Origin: Psychromonas sp030397575
Lineage (GTDB): Bacteria; Pseudomonadota; Gammaproteobacteria; Enterobacterales; Psychromonadaceae
Strand: one strand, 5' to 3'
DNA: 64,000 bases
Assembly (NCBI RefSeq): GCF_046250175.1
Contig: NZ_CP176468.1
Each line of letters opens with the position of its first letter. Position 1 is the stretch's first letter. The translations under genes and the position numbers were made by a program. This document shows, piece after piece, positions 45,829 through 54,987 of the stretch. The notes under the pieces are model-generated. The model worked only from the letters and a program-made list of their open reading frames with translations, was not told where the DNA came from and ran no database searches.

Positions 45829-48789
45829 ATGAAAAGAATGTTAATCAACGCAACTCAAGCAGAAGAGTTACGTGTAGCCCTCGTCGATGGGCAAAAGCTG
45901 TATGATCTTGATATTGAAAGTCCTGGTCACGAACAAAAGAAAGCAAATATTTATAAGGGTAAAATCACACGTGTAGAAGCAAGTTTAGAAGCTGCATTTG
46001 TAGACTACGGCGCAGAACGTCACGGTTTTTTACCACTTAAAGAGATTGCACGTAACTACTTCCCAGAAGGATATTCATTCAAAGGCCGCCCAAACATTAA
46101 GGATGTGATTAAAGAAGGCCAGGAAGTAATTATTCAAATAGAAAAAGAGGAACGTGGTAATAAAGGCGCTGCCTTAACTACTTTCATTAGTTTAGCTGGT
46201 AGTTACTTAGTATTAATGCCAAATAATCCTCGTGCTGGCGGTATTTCACGTCGTATCGAAGGAGATGACCGTACCGAGTTAAAAGCAGCTTTATCTGATC
46301 TTAAATTACCTAAAGGTATGGGATTAATCGTTCGTACCGCAGGTGTTGGCAAATCAGCTGAAGAACTTGAATGGGATTTAAATGTACTGGTTAATCATTG
46401 GCAAGCCATTGATCAAGCATCAAAAACCAAAGCAGCACCCTTCTTAATTCACCGTGAAAGTAATGTCATTGTACGCTCTATTCGTGACTATCTTCGTCGT
46501 GATATTGGCGAAATCGTTATTGACCACGCTAAAACCTTCGAGCTGGCTAAAAGCCACATTGAAATGGTACGTCCAGACTACGTTAACCGTTTAAAACTAT
46601 ACCAAGGTGAAATTCCATTATTTACTCACTATCAAGTTGAAAGCCAAATTGAATCGGCATTTCAACGTGAAGTGCGTCTACCATCAGGTGGTTCAATTGT
46701 TATTGACCCAACTGAAGCATTAACTTCAATAGATATCAACTCTGCACGTGCTACACGTGGTGGAGACATCGAAGAAACTGCCTTTAACACTAACTTAGAA
46801 GCAGCAGAAGAAATTGCACGCCAATTACGTTTACGTGATTTAGGTGGTTTAGTGGTGATCGATTTCATCGATATGACCCCTGCCCGCCACCAACGTGAAG
46901 TTGAGAATAGAATGCGAGAATCTGTTCGTCAAGATAGAGCTCGTATCCAATTAGGTCGTATCTCTCGCTTTGGTTTAATGGAGATGTCACGCCAGCGTAT
47001 TCGCCCTTCTTTAGGTGAATCAGCGTCTCGTGTATGTCCCCGTTGTCATGGTCAAGGTACTATTCGCGATAATGACTCATTATCATTAGCGATTCTTCGT
47101 TTAATCGAAGAAGAAGGCCTAAAAGAAAACACAGCACAGATTCAAGCGCGTGTACCGGTAGCTGTTGCAGCTTATCTGCTTAATGAAAAACGTAAAGCAG
47201 TCGCTAAAATTGAAAACCGTCACGGCTGTGAAGTGTATATCGTGCCTGATGCCAACCTATTAACGCCGCACTTCGAAGTTAAGCGCACGCGTAAAGATGG
47301 TAAAGAAGATATCAACTATGATGCACTTGAGAAGCAACATACGGTATACATTCCAAACAGTGCCCAGAAAGAACATGAAGAGCTTGAAGAGCCACTATTA
47401 AATGGCTTCAGTGCGCCGAAGAAAGATGCAACACCACAAGCAGAAGTTAAACCGAATGCACCAGTGAAAGCTGCTGAGCAATCGCCTTCTTTTGTTGCTA
47501 AATTGATTCAGTCTATCGTTAAGTTCTTTAGTGCCGAGCCAAAAGTTGAAGTAGAGAAAACACCTCAACCAGAGCCACAAACTAAAAAAGAGCCGACACG
47601 TAATCCACGCAATAATAAAGGTAATCAAAACCGTAATCGTCAGCGTAATAACCGCAATGACAAATCGGCTGAGCACTCAAATGAGCGTCGAAATAATCGT
47701 AAACCATCAGATCGTAAACCAACGCAACAAGCTAAAAAATACGAAAGCGAAGGAAAACCAGCTCAAGATAATAACGAGAAAGGTAATAACCAAGAAGTGA
47801 TCGTAGCACGTCGTAAACGTCGCAATATGCGTAAAAAAGTACGTGTGCAACAGCCTGAAAATGCTGTTGAAACGAACGTAAATGACGCAGCTAACGTCAG
47901 CAATGAAGTTCCTGTTAAAGCCGCTGAGCCTAAAAAGCCAAAAGCTAAAAACAAAGCTAAAAAAGCACCTGAAGCCGCTAAAGAAACGAAAAAGCAACCA
48001 GTGCCTAACGTTGAAGATAAAGCAACGGAAGTAGTCGCAGAAGAAGTAACAGCGAATACAGAAGAAGCGTATACACCGGTTGAAATTCCACAACGTCGCT
48101 CTCGTTACCTACGTAACAATGGCCAACGTAATAAGCGCGATCAACAGAATGATTCAGCTAAAGAAGCAGTAACATCACGCTATCCTGAGACTGAAACAGA
48201 GCAAGTTGAAGCACCAAAAGTGCAATCAGCAGCGCCAGTGGCAGAAACAGTAGATAGCATTGCTCCAACTGAAGCCCCTCAACAAGAAGCTGAAAAGCTG
48301 CAAAAAAGTGTTGAAAATTCTGTAGTCACTCCTGCTCAAAAAATCTTACCGTTAGCAGAAAAAGCGGCAGCACCAGCAGAAACTGTACCTGAGCAAGCTA
48401 AGCCAGTTGAAACTGTAGTCGTTGAAGAAACACCAGAGCCAATTATTGTAACACCTGAATCGGCACCTGAAGTTGAAACGGTAGAAGAAGCGCCTACGGA
48501 AGTATCTCCAGTATCAACTGAACAAGAGACGCCAGTAGCCGTTGAAGCAGCACCGGTTAAATCAACACCAGTTGACACTGTAATAGGTAAAACGGGTACG
48601 GTCAGTATCGCTAAAGGCTTATCAACTTCAGCTATGGTTAAAACGATTTCAGAGCCTTTAGATCTTTCTAAAGAGATAAAGATCGTTGCAGCGACTGAAC
48701 GTCAAGCGATTGTGAAAGCATCACAACAAGCTGGTAGCTCTTTTGCTAGTAACCGTTCAAGTAGTGAAACAGTTAAAACATCATTATAA
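45829..48789 (+). CDS. rne: RNase E
   Basis: Essential endoribonuclease and degradosome scaffold, 986 residues. S1 domain about 39-119, 5' sensor and RNase H-like regions, catalytic Asp pair in SIDINSA (about 303) and VVIDFIDM (about 345), and the zinc-link CPRC near 403. After about 530 comes a disordered half: an amphipathic helix SPSFVAKLIQSIVKFFSAEP near 551-570 that should bind the membrane, an Arg/Asn-rich RNA-binding stretch (about 585-690), then a long Glu/Pro/Ala/Val-rich tail and a short conserved C-terminus. Base use in the tail is biased to GAA, GCA and CCA codons. Confidence 0.98.
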   Translation: MKRMLINATQAEELRVALVDGQKLYDLDIESPGHEQKKANIYKGKITRVEASLEAAFVDYGAERHGFLPLKEIARNYFPEGYSFKGRPNIKDVIKEGQEVIIQIEKEERGNKGAALTTFISLAGSYLVLMPNNPRAGGISRRIEGDDRTELKAALSDLKLPKGMGLIVRTAGVGKSAEELEWDLNVLVNHWQAIDQASKTKAAPFLIHRESNVIVRSIRDYLRRDIGEIVIDHAKTFELAKSHIEMVRPDYVNRLKLYQGEIPLFTHYQVESQIESAFQREVRLPSGGSIVIDPTEALTSIDINSARATRGGDIEETAFNTNLEAAEEIARQLRLRDLGGLVVIDFIDMTPARHQREVENRMRESVRQDRARIQLGRISRFGLMEMSRQRIRPSLGESASRVCPRCHGQGTIRDNDSLSLAILRLIEEEGLKENTAQIQARVPVAVAAYLLNEKRKAVAKIENRHGCEVYIVPDANLLTPHFEVKRTRKDGKEDINYDALEKQHTVYIPNSAQKEHEELEEPLLNGFSAPKKDATPQAEVKPNAPVKAAEQSPSFVAKLIQSIVKFFSAEPKVEVEKTPQPEPQTKKEPTRNPRNNKGNQNRNRQRNNRNDKSAEHSNERRNNRKPSDRKPTQQAKKYESEGKPAQDNNEKGNNQEVIVARRKRRNMRKKVRVQQPENAVETNVNDAANVSNEVPVKAAEPKKPKAKNKAKKAPEAAKETKKQPVPNVEDKATEVVAEEVTANTEEAYTPVEIPQRRSRYLRNNGQRNKRDQQNDSAKEAVTSRYPETETEQVEAPKVQSAAPVAETVDSIAPTEAPQQEAEKLQKSVENSVVTPAQKILPLAEKAAAPAETVPEQAKPVETVVVEETPEPIIVTPESAPEVETVEEAPTEVSPVSTEQETPVAVEAAPVKSTPVDTVIGKTGTVSIAKGLSTSAMVKTISEPLDLSKEIKIVAATERQAIVKASQQAGSSFASNRSSSETVKTSL

Positions 48790-48811
48790 TTAGTAGATAA
48801 TAACTATTGAT

Positions 48812-48847
48812 AAAAACGGATATTCCTATGGAATATCCGTTTTTTTT
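48812..48847 (+). terminator. Terminator of rne
   Basis: ACGGATATTCC (48816-48826), loop TAT, GGAATATCCGT (48830-48840), then seven T residues. The 11-base perfect stem lies 26 bases after the rne stop codon and rules out the longer upstream start for trxB. Confidence 0.96.
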
Positions 48848-48971
48848 ACTGAAGTTTGTCACCCAACAGTTTAGAATCAATAGCATTTATCAACAATCAA
48901 TTAATCAACCTCACTTCATTACTGGTGATGGTTTAAAGGTTCGATTGAGTAGCATTATTCAAGGTAATAAT

Positions 48972-49925
48972 ATGAGCGAAGCAATACATAACAAATTGTT
49001 AATTTTAGGTTCAGGCCCAGCTGGTTACACTGCGGCAGTCTATGCAGCACGTGCTAACCTAAAACCAGTTTTAATCACTGGTATGCAGCAAGGTGGACAA
49101 TTAACCACAACAACTGAAGTTGAAAACTGGCCTGGTGGCGCAGCTGATATGACGGGCCCAGGTTTAATGGAAAGCATGAAAGAACATGCTTTACGTTTTG
49201 ATACAGAGATCATCTTTGATCATATCAACGAAGTAGAATTGACTAAACCTCCATTTACTTTAAAAGGTGATACTGGCACTTATACTTGTGATGCATTAAT
49301 TATTGCTACAGGTGCATCAGCACGTTACTTAGGTTTAGATTCTGAAGAGGCATTTAAAGGACGTGGTGTTTCAGCTTGTGCAACCTGTGATGGTTTCTTC
49401 TACCGTAATCAAAAAGTTGCGGTTGTTGGTGGTGGTAACACGGCTGTTGAAGAAGCACTTTATTTATCAAATATCGCATCTGAAGTTCACCTTGTACATC
49501 GCCGTACTGAATTCCGTTCAGAAAAAATTCTATTAGATCGTTTAAATGAAAAAGTCAAAAACGGCAATATCATTTTACATACTGACCGCACTTTAGAAGA
49601 AGTCTTAGGCGACGATATGGGTGTAACAGGTTTACGCCTGAAAGATACGTTATCTGAAAAAACCGAAGAAATTGATGTAATGGGTGTGTTTATTGCAATT
49701 GGACATAAACCAAATACCGATATGTTTATCGACCAATTAGAAATGAACCATGGCTACCTTAAAGTACAAACAGGTAGCGAAGGTAATGCAACTCAAACTA
49801 CTATTCCTGGTGTATTCGCTGCTGGTGATGTGTCTGATCACATCTATCGCCAAGCAATTACTTCTGCTGGGACAGGTTGTATGGCAGCTCTAGACGCTGA
49901 AAGATATTTAGATAACCTAAAGTAG
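48972..49925 (+). CDS. trxB: Thioredoxin reductase
   Basis: NADPH-dependent flavoenzyme that reduces thioredoxin, 317 residues from ATG 48972 (MSEAIHNKLLILGSGPAGYTA). The frame is open to 48807 but that stretch contains the rne terminator, and the true N-terminus matches the E. coli enzyme. FAD-binding GSGPAGYTAA, redox pair CATCDG and NADPH-binding GGGNTAVEEA are present. GGTAAT is a weak ribosome site. Confidence 0.97.
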   Translation: MSEAIHNKLLILGSGPAGYTAAVYAARANLKPVLITGMQQGGQLTTTTEVENWPGGAADMTGPGLMESMKEHALRFDTEIIFDHINEVELTKPPFTLKGDTGTYTCDALIIATGASARYLGLDSEEAFKGRGVSACATCDGFFYRNQKVAVVGGGNTAVEEALYLSNIASEVHLVHRRTEFRSEKILLDRLNEKVKNGNIILHTDRTLEEVLGDDMGVTGLRLKDTLSEKTEEIDVMGVFIAIGHKPNTDMFIDQLEMNHGYLKVQTGSEGNATQTTIPGVFAAGDVSDHIYRQAITSAGTGCMAALDAERYLDNLK

Positions 49926-49951
49926 TTAATCCACTATTTTGGCTCTGATAC

Positions 49952-49979
49952 AAAAAAGACTGCCTAGGCAGTCTTTTTT
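49952..49979. terminator. Bidirectional terminator between trxB and folD
   Basis: A perfect 28-base palindrome: an A tract, GACTGCC, then GGCAGTC (read as overlapping CTAG centre), then a T tract. Serves both convergent genes. Confidence 0.95.
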
Positions 49980-50005
49980 ATTGCTAACTTAAATAAACTC
50001 ACTAA

Positions 50006-50860
50006 TTATGAATGAAATTCGTTACAAGCAAATAACGTATTTTCAATCAGAGTAGCCACTGTCATTGGGCCAACACCACCTGGTACAGGCGAAATGTACG
50101 CAGCTCTTTCTTTAGCTACTTCAAAATCAACATCACCAGTAATTTTACCATTCTCTAGACGGTTAATACCTACATCAAGTACGATCGCACCTTTCTTAAC
50201 CCATTCACCAGGAATAAAGTTAGCTTTACCGCGAGCAACGACCAAAATATCCGCTTGGCGCACATGATGCTCTAAGTCAGTCGTAAAACGATGACAAGTC
50301 GTTGTTGTACAGCCCGCTAACAATAACTCTAAAGTCATTGGACGACCAACGATATTAGAAGCCCCGACTACTACTGCATGTTTGCCATGTAGGTCAACAT
50401 CAATAGTTTCTAGCATAGTGATCATACCACGTGGCGTACAAGAGCGTAATTTAGGAATACGTTGCGCTAAACGCCCTACGTTATAAGGATGGAAGCCATC
50501 TACGTCTTTGCTTGGTTGAATACGTTCAACCACTAGCGTTTCATCTAATGATTTTGGTAATGGGAATTGCACTAAAATACCATCAATGCTGTCATCATCA
50601 TTAAGCTGATCGATCAAAGCCAATAACTCATCTTGTGTGGTAGTGTCAGGTAGGTCATAGGCTTTAGATGTAAAACCAACTTTTTCACAAGTACGACGTT
50701 TACTTTGAACATAAATTTGTGAAGCAGGATCACCACCTACTAACACAACAGCGAGACCGGGAGCGCGAAGGCCCTTTGCTATACGTGCTTTCACACCTTC
50801 AGTTACTTTATCAGTAACCTTAGCCGCAATCGCTTTCCCATCAATGATTTGTGCAGACAT
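50006..50860 (-). CDS. folD: FolD, methylenetetrahydrofolate dehydrogenase/cyclohydrolase
   Basis: Bifunctional enzyme of one-carbon metabolism making 10-formyl-THF from 5,10-methylene-THF with NADP. 284 residues from ATG 50860; an extra in-frame TTG precedes it. Catalytic Lys in YVQSKRRTCEKVG, conserved DGILVQFPLPK, and the NADP-binding VVGASNIVGRPM are clear. Single gene. Confidence 0.97.
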   Translation of the reverse strand: MSAQIIDGKAIAAKVTDKVTEGVKARIAKGLRAPGLAVVLVGGDPASQIYVQSKRRTCEKVGFTSKAYDLPDTTTQDELLALIDQLNDDDSIDGILVQFPLPKSLDETLVVERIQPSKDVDGFHPYNVGRLAQRIPKLRSCTPRGMITMLETIDVDLHGKHAVVVGASNIVGRPMTLELLLAGCTTTTCHRFTTDLEHHVRQADILVVARGKANFIPGEWVKKGAIVLDVGINRLENGKITGDVDFEVAKERAAYISPVPGGVGPMTVATLIENTLFACNEFHS

Positions 50861-51190
50861 CAAGCAATACTCTTTGTAGTTAAGAAATTCTCGCTATTGT
50901 CGCAAAACTCACTTAAGAAGTCACACCAAACATACAAAATTTAATAACTAAAAATAAACCTTAAAAGTTCAAATTATCCCTTTGATTGTGAGGATTTTTA
51001 CTATTTCATTCTGATCCTGATAATGTCTATAATGCGCAGCTTGAAAATGATCATTAAGAGACTCGCTATAGGCTCATTTTTTGTCATCAAAATATGCTTA
51101 AATGAATAAGAAATTAGATCTATTAATTTATCTGATTAGTATAAAATAACCTTTCTATTTGACCCATTTCACTCTCATGAGAAGTCTTGC
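50861..51190 (+). promoter_or_regulatory. Stable-RNA-like promoter in the folD-yccS gap
   Basis: 330 bases with no coding gene. A perfect -10 TATAAT at 51028-51033 is followed directly by a GCGC discriminator, as in rRNA and tRNA promoters; the -35 (around 51005, TTCATT) is weak. About 20 bases later there is a weak hairpin (GAG...CTC, 51060-51076) followed by a T run at 51078-51084. No tRNA or other RNA gene could be recognised before the yccS start at 51191. Elsewhere this side of folD often carries tRNA genes, so the promoter may be a relic or may drive a short RNA. Confidence 0.45.
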
Positions 51191-53386
51191 ATGCAACACT
51201 CTTTTACTTTAATGCTCAGACGCCTAGTTACAGATTCTAATACCCATTCCGGCTTTAGAATTGTAATCGCAATGGCTTGTGTATTTGTCCCTGCTATTTT
51301 TGATCTACAATTTGGTTTCTTTAAACAATCAAGTTTAGCAATTTCGCTATCATTATGTTTAGGTGTGTTAGCGTCAGCTATTGTAGAGGTTGATGAGAAC
51401 ACTAAAGATAGACAAAAGTTTATAGCAACTGTCATTGCCTGCTTCTTTGTAGCTTCATCGAGCGTTGAATTGCTTTTACCCTACCCTTTTTTATTTGCAG
51501 CGGGTTTAGGGGTATCTACTTTTGCCTTTATGATGTTAGCAAGTTTAGGTATGCACTATAGCCGTATTGGATTTGGTGCAATCCTTATTGCTATTTATAC
51601 CCTGATTGGCCATCAACCAGAGGCTGCATGGTTTGAATCCCCACTACTATTAGCCTTAGGTGCTTTATGGTACGGACTGTTTGCTATTGCTTGGTCACAT
51701 TTGAGCCCTAACCGAACACTGCGCGAACAATTAGCACAGTTATTTTATGCATTAAGCCGCTATCAATTACAAAAATCGGAATTGTTCGATACTCAAAAAG
51801 GAAACTCTCGACAGGCGATTACCGATACTAGACAAAAATTAGCAGTATTAAATATTAGTATTGTGGCTCGCTTAGCTTCTTCTAAAGATATGGTAAAAGG
51901 CCAATACCAAGCCAATAGGCGCCAACAGGAGTTAGCACGCCTTAATCAATATTACCTCGTTGCAGAGCAAATCCATGAACGCATTTGTGCCAGTCAATAT
52001 CTATACAGTCAACTAGAGCATACCTTTGGGCGTAGTCAGATTTTAGAAGGTTTCCACCAGCTATTATTACAACTTAGTAGCGATTGTCATCAAGTTGGTA
52101 GCTGTATTAAAGATAAAAAACCGTATCTACATAGCAAGCGATTAAAGTGGACAGTTCAAGCCTTGTCAGATCAACTGTTATTATTAAAACAAAAATTACA
52201 ATTGTTCGATAATAACCAGGAAGCAATGCAAGCATTACAGGCAATCTATGACAATTTAAATGGGATAGATGCATTATTAATGTCTTTAAGCGATGTTAAA
52301 TCGCAACAACATCCAATTATTGTAGATAACGAACAACAATTACCACGTTCATTTTGGAAGGTGCTATACAAAGCTTACCAACAAAAAACACCTGTTTATA
52401 AACATGCTGTTCGTATAAGTGTGTCATTAGTAATCGCCTTTGCGATTCAAGCTAAGTTCAACCTCAATAATGGCTACTGGATATTACCAACCGTTTTATT
52501 TGTTTGCCAACCTAGCTTTAGTGAAACACGAAAGCGATTAATGTTAAGAAGCTTTGGCACCTTATTAGGTATTTTGCTCAGCTTCCCCATCTTCTATTTT
52601 CTGCACGGAACTGTTTCACAAAGTGTACTAATGGTTTTAGCTGCATTTTTATTTATCACCTATGTCAAAACCAATTATGGACTCGCGGTTATTTTTATTA
52701 CTATCATGGTAATGATCTTAACAAATCTATTGGCTCCTTCTGGTGTCGCGTTTTTATACGCTCGTATTTATGAAACCTTAATTGGTTGTGCCTTGAGCTT
52801 TGCGGCCATTAGTATTATCTATCCCGACTGGCAATTTAAACGTTTTCCTGGCTTGGTAAATAACCACCTTTTAAAAACGAGCCGTTATTTTAAGCAAGTT
52901 GCTCAGCAGTATCAGTTTGGTCGAAGCGAAAGTATTATCTTCCGTCAAACCCGTTTTGCCGCTTTTAAATCTGATTCTGCGTTAACCAATGCTTGGCAAA
53001 GCATGTTGTTTGAACCCAACTCTAAACAACACCTTAAAAAAGAAGTCTATGGGTTGGTTAATCGATGTGATGCTTTATGTTGTTATATTGCCGCACTCTC
53101 ATCGCATCGCCATAAAATAGAATCTGTAACTGAATTAGCCGTGTTATCAGAGTTATTTGAGGCAACATCGCAACAAATTTTATATACCTACCGTCCTGAA
53201 TTAAAACAATCATCGGACACTAAAATCGACATTGATAGCTTTGAGAAATACAAACAAAATATGTCTGATGAAGCTAAGTTAATTGTTGAGCAACTAAGGT
53301 TGATTGCATTTTCAGCAATGGATATACAGTTATTATTAGCCAAGATTGAAAGTGCTAATGAGAAAAATAGACTCAATGCACAGTAG
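51191..53386 (+). CDS. yccS: YccS-family FUSC membrane protein
   Basis: 731-residue protein with two hydrophobic blocks (about 20-165 and about 395-525) separated by a helical cytoplasmic region, and a helical C-terminal region. This is the YccS/YhfK (FUSC-like) layout, related to aromatic-acid and fusaric-acid exporters. The second block carries LNNGYWILPTVLFVCQPSFSETRKR, the family signature. Transport substrate unknown. GAGAAG precedes the ATG. Confidence 0.88.
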   Translation: MQHSFTLMLRRLVTDSNTHSGFRIVIAMACVFVPAIFDLQFGFFKQSSLAISLSLCLGVLASAIVEVDENTKDRQKFIATVIACFFVASSSVELLLPYPFLFAAGLGVSTFAFMMLASLGMHYSRIGFGAILIAIYTLIGHQPEAAWFESPLLLALGALWYGLFAIAWSHLSPNRTLREQLAQLFYALSRYQLQKSELFDTQKGNSRQAITDTRQKLAVLNISIVARLASSKDMVKGQYQANRRQQELARLNQYYLVAEQIHERICASQYLYSQLEHTFGRSQILEGFHQLLLQLSSDCHQVGSCIKDKKPYLHSKRLKWTVQALSDQLLLLKQKLQLFDNNQEAMQALQAIYDNLNGIDALLMSLSDVKSQQHPIIVDNEQQLPRSFWKVLYKAYQQKTPVYKHAVRISVSLVIAFAIQAKFNLNNGYWILPTVLFVCQPSFSETRKRLMLRSFGTLLGILLSFPIFYFLHGTVSQSVLMVLAAFLFITYVKTNYGLAVIFITIMVMILTNLLAPSGVAFLYARIYETLIGCALSFAAISIIYPDWQFKRFPGLVNNHLLKTSRYFKQVAQQYQFGRSESIIFRQTRFAAFKSDSALTNAWQSMLFEPNSKQHLKKEVYGLVNRCDALCCYIAALSSHRHKIESVTELAVLSELFEATSQQILYTYRPELKQSSDTKIDIDSFEKYKQNMSDEAKLIVEQLRLIAFSAMDIQLLLAKIESANEKNRLNAQ

Positions 53387-53479
53387 ACAAGCTTAAGCGT
53401 GCTTTTAAGATAGGAAATTTGCGACTTTTATTATAGAATTTTGCAGCAATCAAGCGCCCAAAGATTAGAGGAAGACAAC

Positions 53480-53806
53480 TTGCTTTTTAATGGTCAAGAA
53501 ATTGCAACAGATGCCCAAGGTTACTTGCTCGATTCCACTCAATGGGATCTTGCCTTAGCGGAATCAATTGCAAATATAGAAACAATTACAATGACAGATG
53601 AACACTGGCAAGTGGTTTACTTTGTACGCGAATTTTATGAAGAGTTTAATACTTCTCCAGCGATTAGAGCCCTAGTAAAAGCAATGCAAAATAAATATGG
53701 TAAAGATAAAATCAGTAGTCGTTACCTGTATAAATTATTCCCCGATGGTCCTGCAAAGCAAGCCACGAAAATAGCCGGTTTACCAAAACCTGCTAGATGT
53801 ATTTAA
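53480..53806 (+). CDS. tusE: TusE, sulfur-relay protein (DsrC family)
   Basis: Accepts sulfur from TusBCD and passes it to MnmA for 2-thiouridine at U34 of tRNAs. 108 residues from TTG 53480; AGAGGAAG lies at ideal spacing before it and LLFNGQEIATDAQGYL matches the start of E. coli TusE. A longer frame begins at TTG 53441. The penultimate Cys (C107) near the end, in PKPARCI, is the sulfur carrier; EFNTSPAIRALVKAM and SRYLYKLFPDGPAKQATKIAGLPKP are near-identical to the family. Followed by efpL after 23 bases. Confidence 0.95.
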   Translation: MLFNGQEIATDAQGYLLDSTQWDLALAESIANIETITMTDEHWQVVYFVREFYEEFNTSPAIRALVKAMQNKYGKDKISSRYLYKLFPDGPAKQATKIAGLPKPARCI

Positions 53807-53829
53807 GTACTTAATAAAGGAAAGATAAG

Positions 53830-54396
53830 ATGCCTAAGGCAAGTGATATCAAGAAAAACACCGCGATTGAATTTAATAACAGCGTTTACATTATCAAAGA
53901 CATCGAACGTTCTGTCCCACAAGGGCGTGCTGGAGGTAGTTTATACCGTATGCGTATGTACGATGTTGTAACTGGCGCAAAAACCGATGAAACGTTCAAA
54001 GACAGCGACATGTTAACTTTGGCTGACTTAATTCGTCGTAATGTTATGTTTTCTTACATTGACGGTGAAGAGTATGTCTTCATGGATAACGAAGACTACA
54101 CTCCTTATAACTTAAACAAAGAAAGCATCGCTGAAGAAGTATTATTCATTGATGAAAATACACAAGGTTTACAAGTAGTTATCGTTGATGGTGCACCAGT
54201 AGGTGTTGAGTTACCTGCAAGTGTTGATTTAACTATCACAGAAACTGACCCATCAATCAAAGGCGGCTCTGCGACGGCACGTACTAAACCAGCAATCTTA
54301 ACAACAGGATTGACAGTACAAGTACCAGAGCACATTTCAACGGGTGATAAAATCCGTGTGAACACTACAGAAAAGAAATTCATGGGTCGTGCTTAA
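53830..54396 (+). CDS. efpL: EfpL (YeiP), elongation factor P-like protein
   Basis: 188-residue EF-P paralogue that relieves ribosome stalling on certain proline-containing motifs. It lacks the EF-P lysine and has R33 at the tip of the loop (VPQGRAGG), the same position as the Arg in E. coli YeiP. The three EF-P domains are complete, ending with the family EKKFMGRA. AAAGGAAAG precedes the ATG. Likely co-transcribed with tusE, pairing two translation-accuracy genes. Confidence 0.94.
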   Translation: MPKASDIKKNTAIEFNNSVYIIKDIERSVPQGRAGGSLYRMRMYDVVTGAKTDETFKDSDMLTLADLIRRNVMFSYIDGEEYVFMDNEDYTPYNLNKESIAEEVLFIDENTQGLQVVIVDGAPVGVELPASVDLTITETDPSIKGGSATARTKPAILTTGLTVQVPEHISTGDKIRVNTTEKKFMGRA

Positions 54397-54430
54397 TCCT
54401 AGCGATTAGTTACCCCATAACAGCTAAAAC

Positions 54431-54464
54431 AATAAAGCCGATATAATTATCGGCTTTATTTTTG
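54431..54464 (+). terminator. Terminator of tusE-efpL
   Basis: AATAAAGCCGATA (54431-54443), loop TAAT, TATCGGCTTTATT (54448-54460), then TTT. Thirteen-base perfect stem, 35 bases past the efpL stop codon. Confidence 0.92.
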
Positions 54465-54532
54465 GCTGAATGAGTGTCGTTAAATTACATCTACTGTTCA
54501 CTTAACTTTATTGTTAATCAAAACCATCTGAA

Positions 54533-54985
54533 CTAAACCGATTCCACCGTTAATACACCCACTTGCATATTGACTATCTTAACTTCAGTGCCTGCCGATA
54601 AAGCTTGTTTAGATTTCACTTGCCAATCAATTCCTGAATATCGATGATTCACTGTTTTGCCTACCAGTAGATCTTCCTCTAAGGTGAATGTTTCTCCTAC
54701 CATACCGTTATCGACTTGATGAGATTCTACTTTGTTCTGCATACGCTTCATGGGCTGCCAACTCACTAAAGCCACCAACGACGATAAAACCGCCGTCGCG
54801 AGTAATGCGTTTACTAATGTTTCAGGTAAAAAACCTAGTGCCATTAATAAACCAGTAACAATGGTACCTATACCAACAAATAATAAAACAAAAGTTGAGA
54901 AGCCCAACACTAAGACCTCAATCACTAAAAAGATCAAGCCTAGTACGACGAGTGTTTGCGGAAGGTGTGCCAGTAGATATTCCAT
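54533..54985 (-). CDS. NfeD-like membrane protein
   Basis: 150 residues: three or four hydrophobic segments in the first 75 residues and a C-terminal OB-fold (about 90-150, VGETFTLEEDLLVGKTVNHRYSGIDWQVKSKQ). This is the short NfeD type that pairs with paraslipin/QmcA proteins, here the gene immediately upstream in the operon. Its job is thought to be organising membrane domains with its partner. Confidence 0.9.
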   Translation of the reverse strand: MEYLLAHLPQTLVVLGLIFLVIEVLVLGFSTFVLLFVGIGTIVTGLLMALGFLPETLVNALLATAVLSSLVALVSWQPMKRMQNKVESHQVDNGMVGETFTLEEDLLVGKTVNHRYSGIDWQVKSKQALSAGTEVKIVNMQVGVLTVESV

Positions 54986-54987
54986 AA

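Noticed and set aside
47398..48578. Several open frames on the minus strand inside rne
   Set aside because: They mirror the repetitive GAA/GCA/CCA codons of the RNase E tail; no ribosome sites and no family resemblance.
48930..48955. GGTTCGATT, a T-loop-like string before trxB
   Set aside because: No matching acceptor, D or anticodon stem could be laid out around it, so it is not a tRNA.
48807..48971. In-frame extension of trxB by 55 codons
   Set aside because: It would start inside the rne terminator hairpin and adds no family sequence; ATG 48972 gives the standard TrxB N-terminus.
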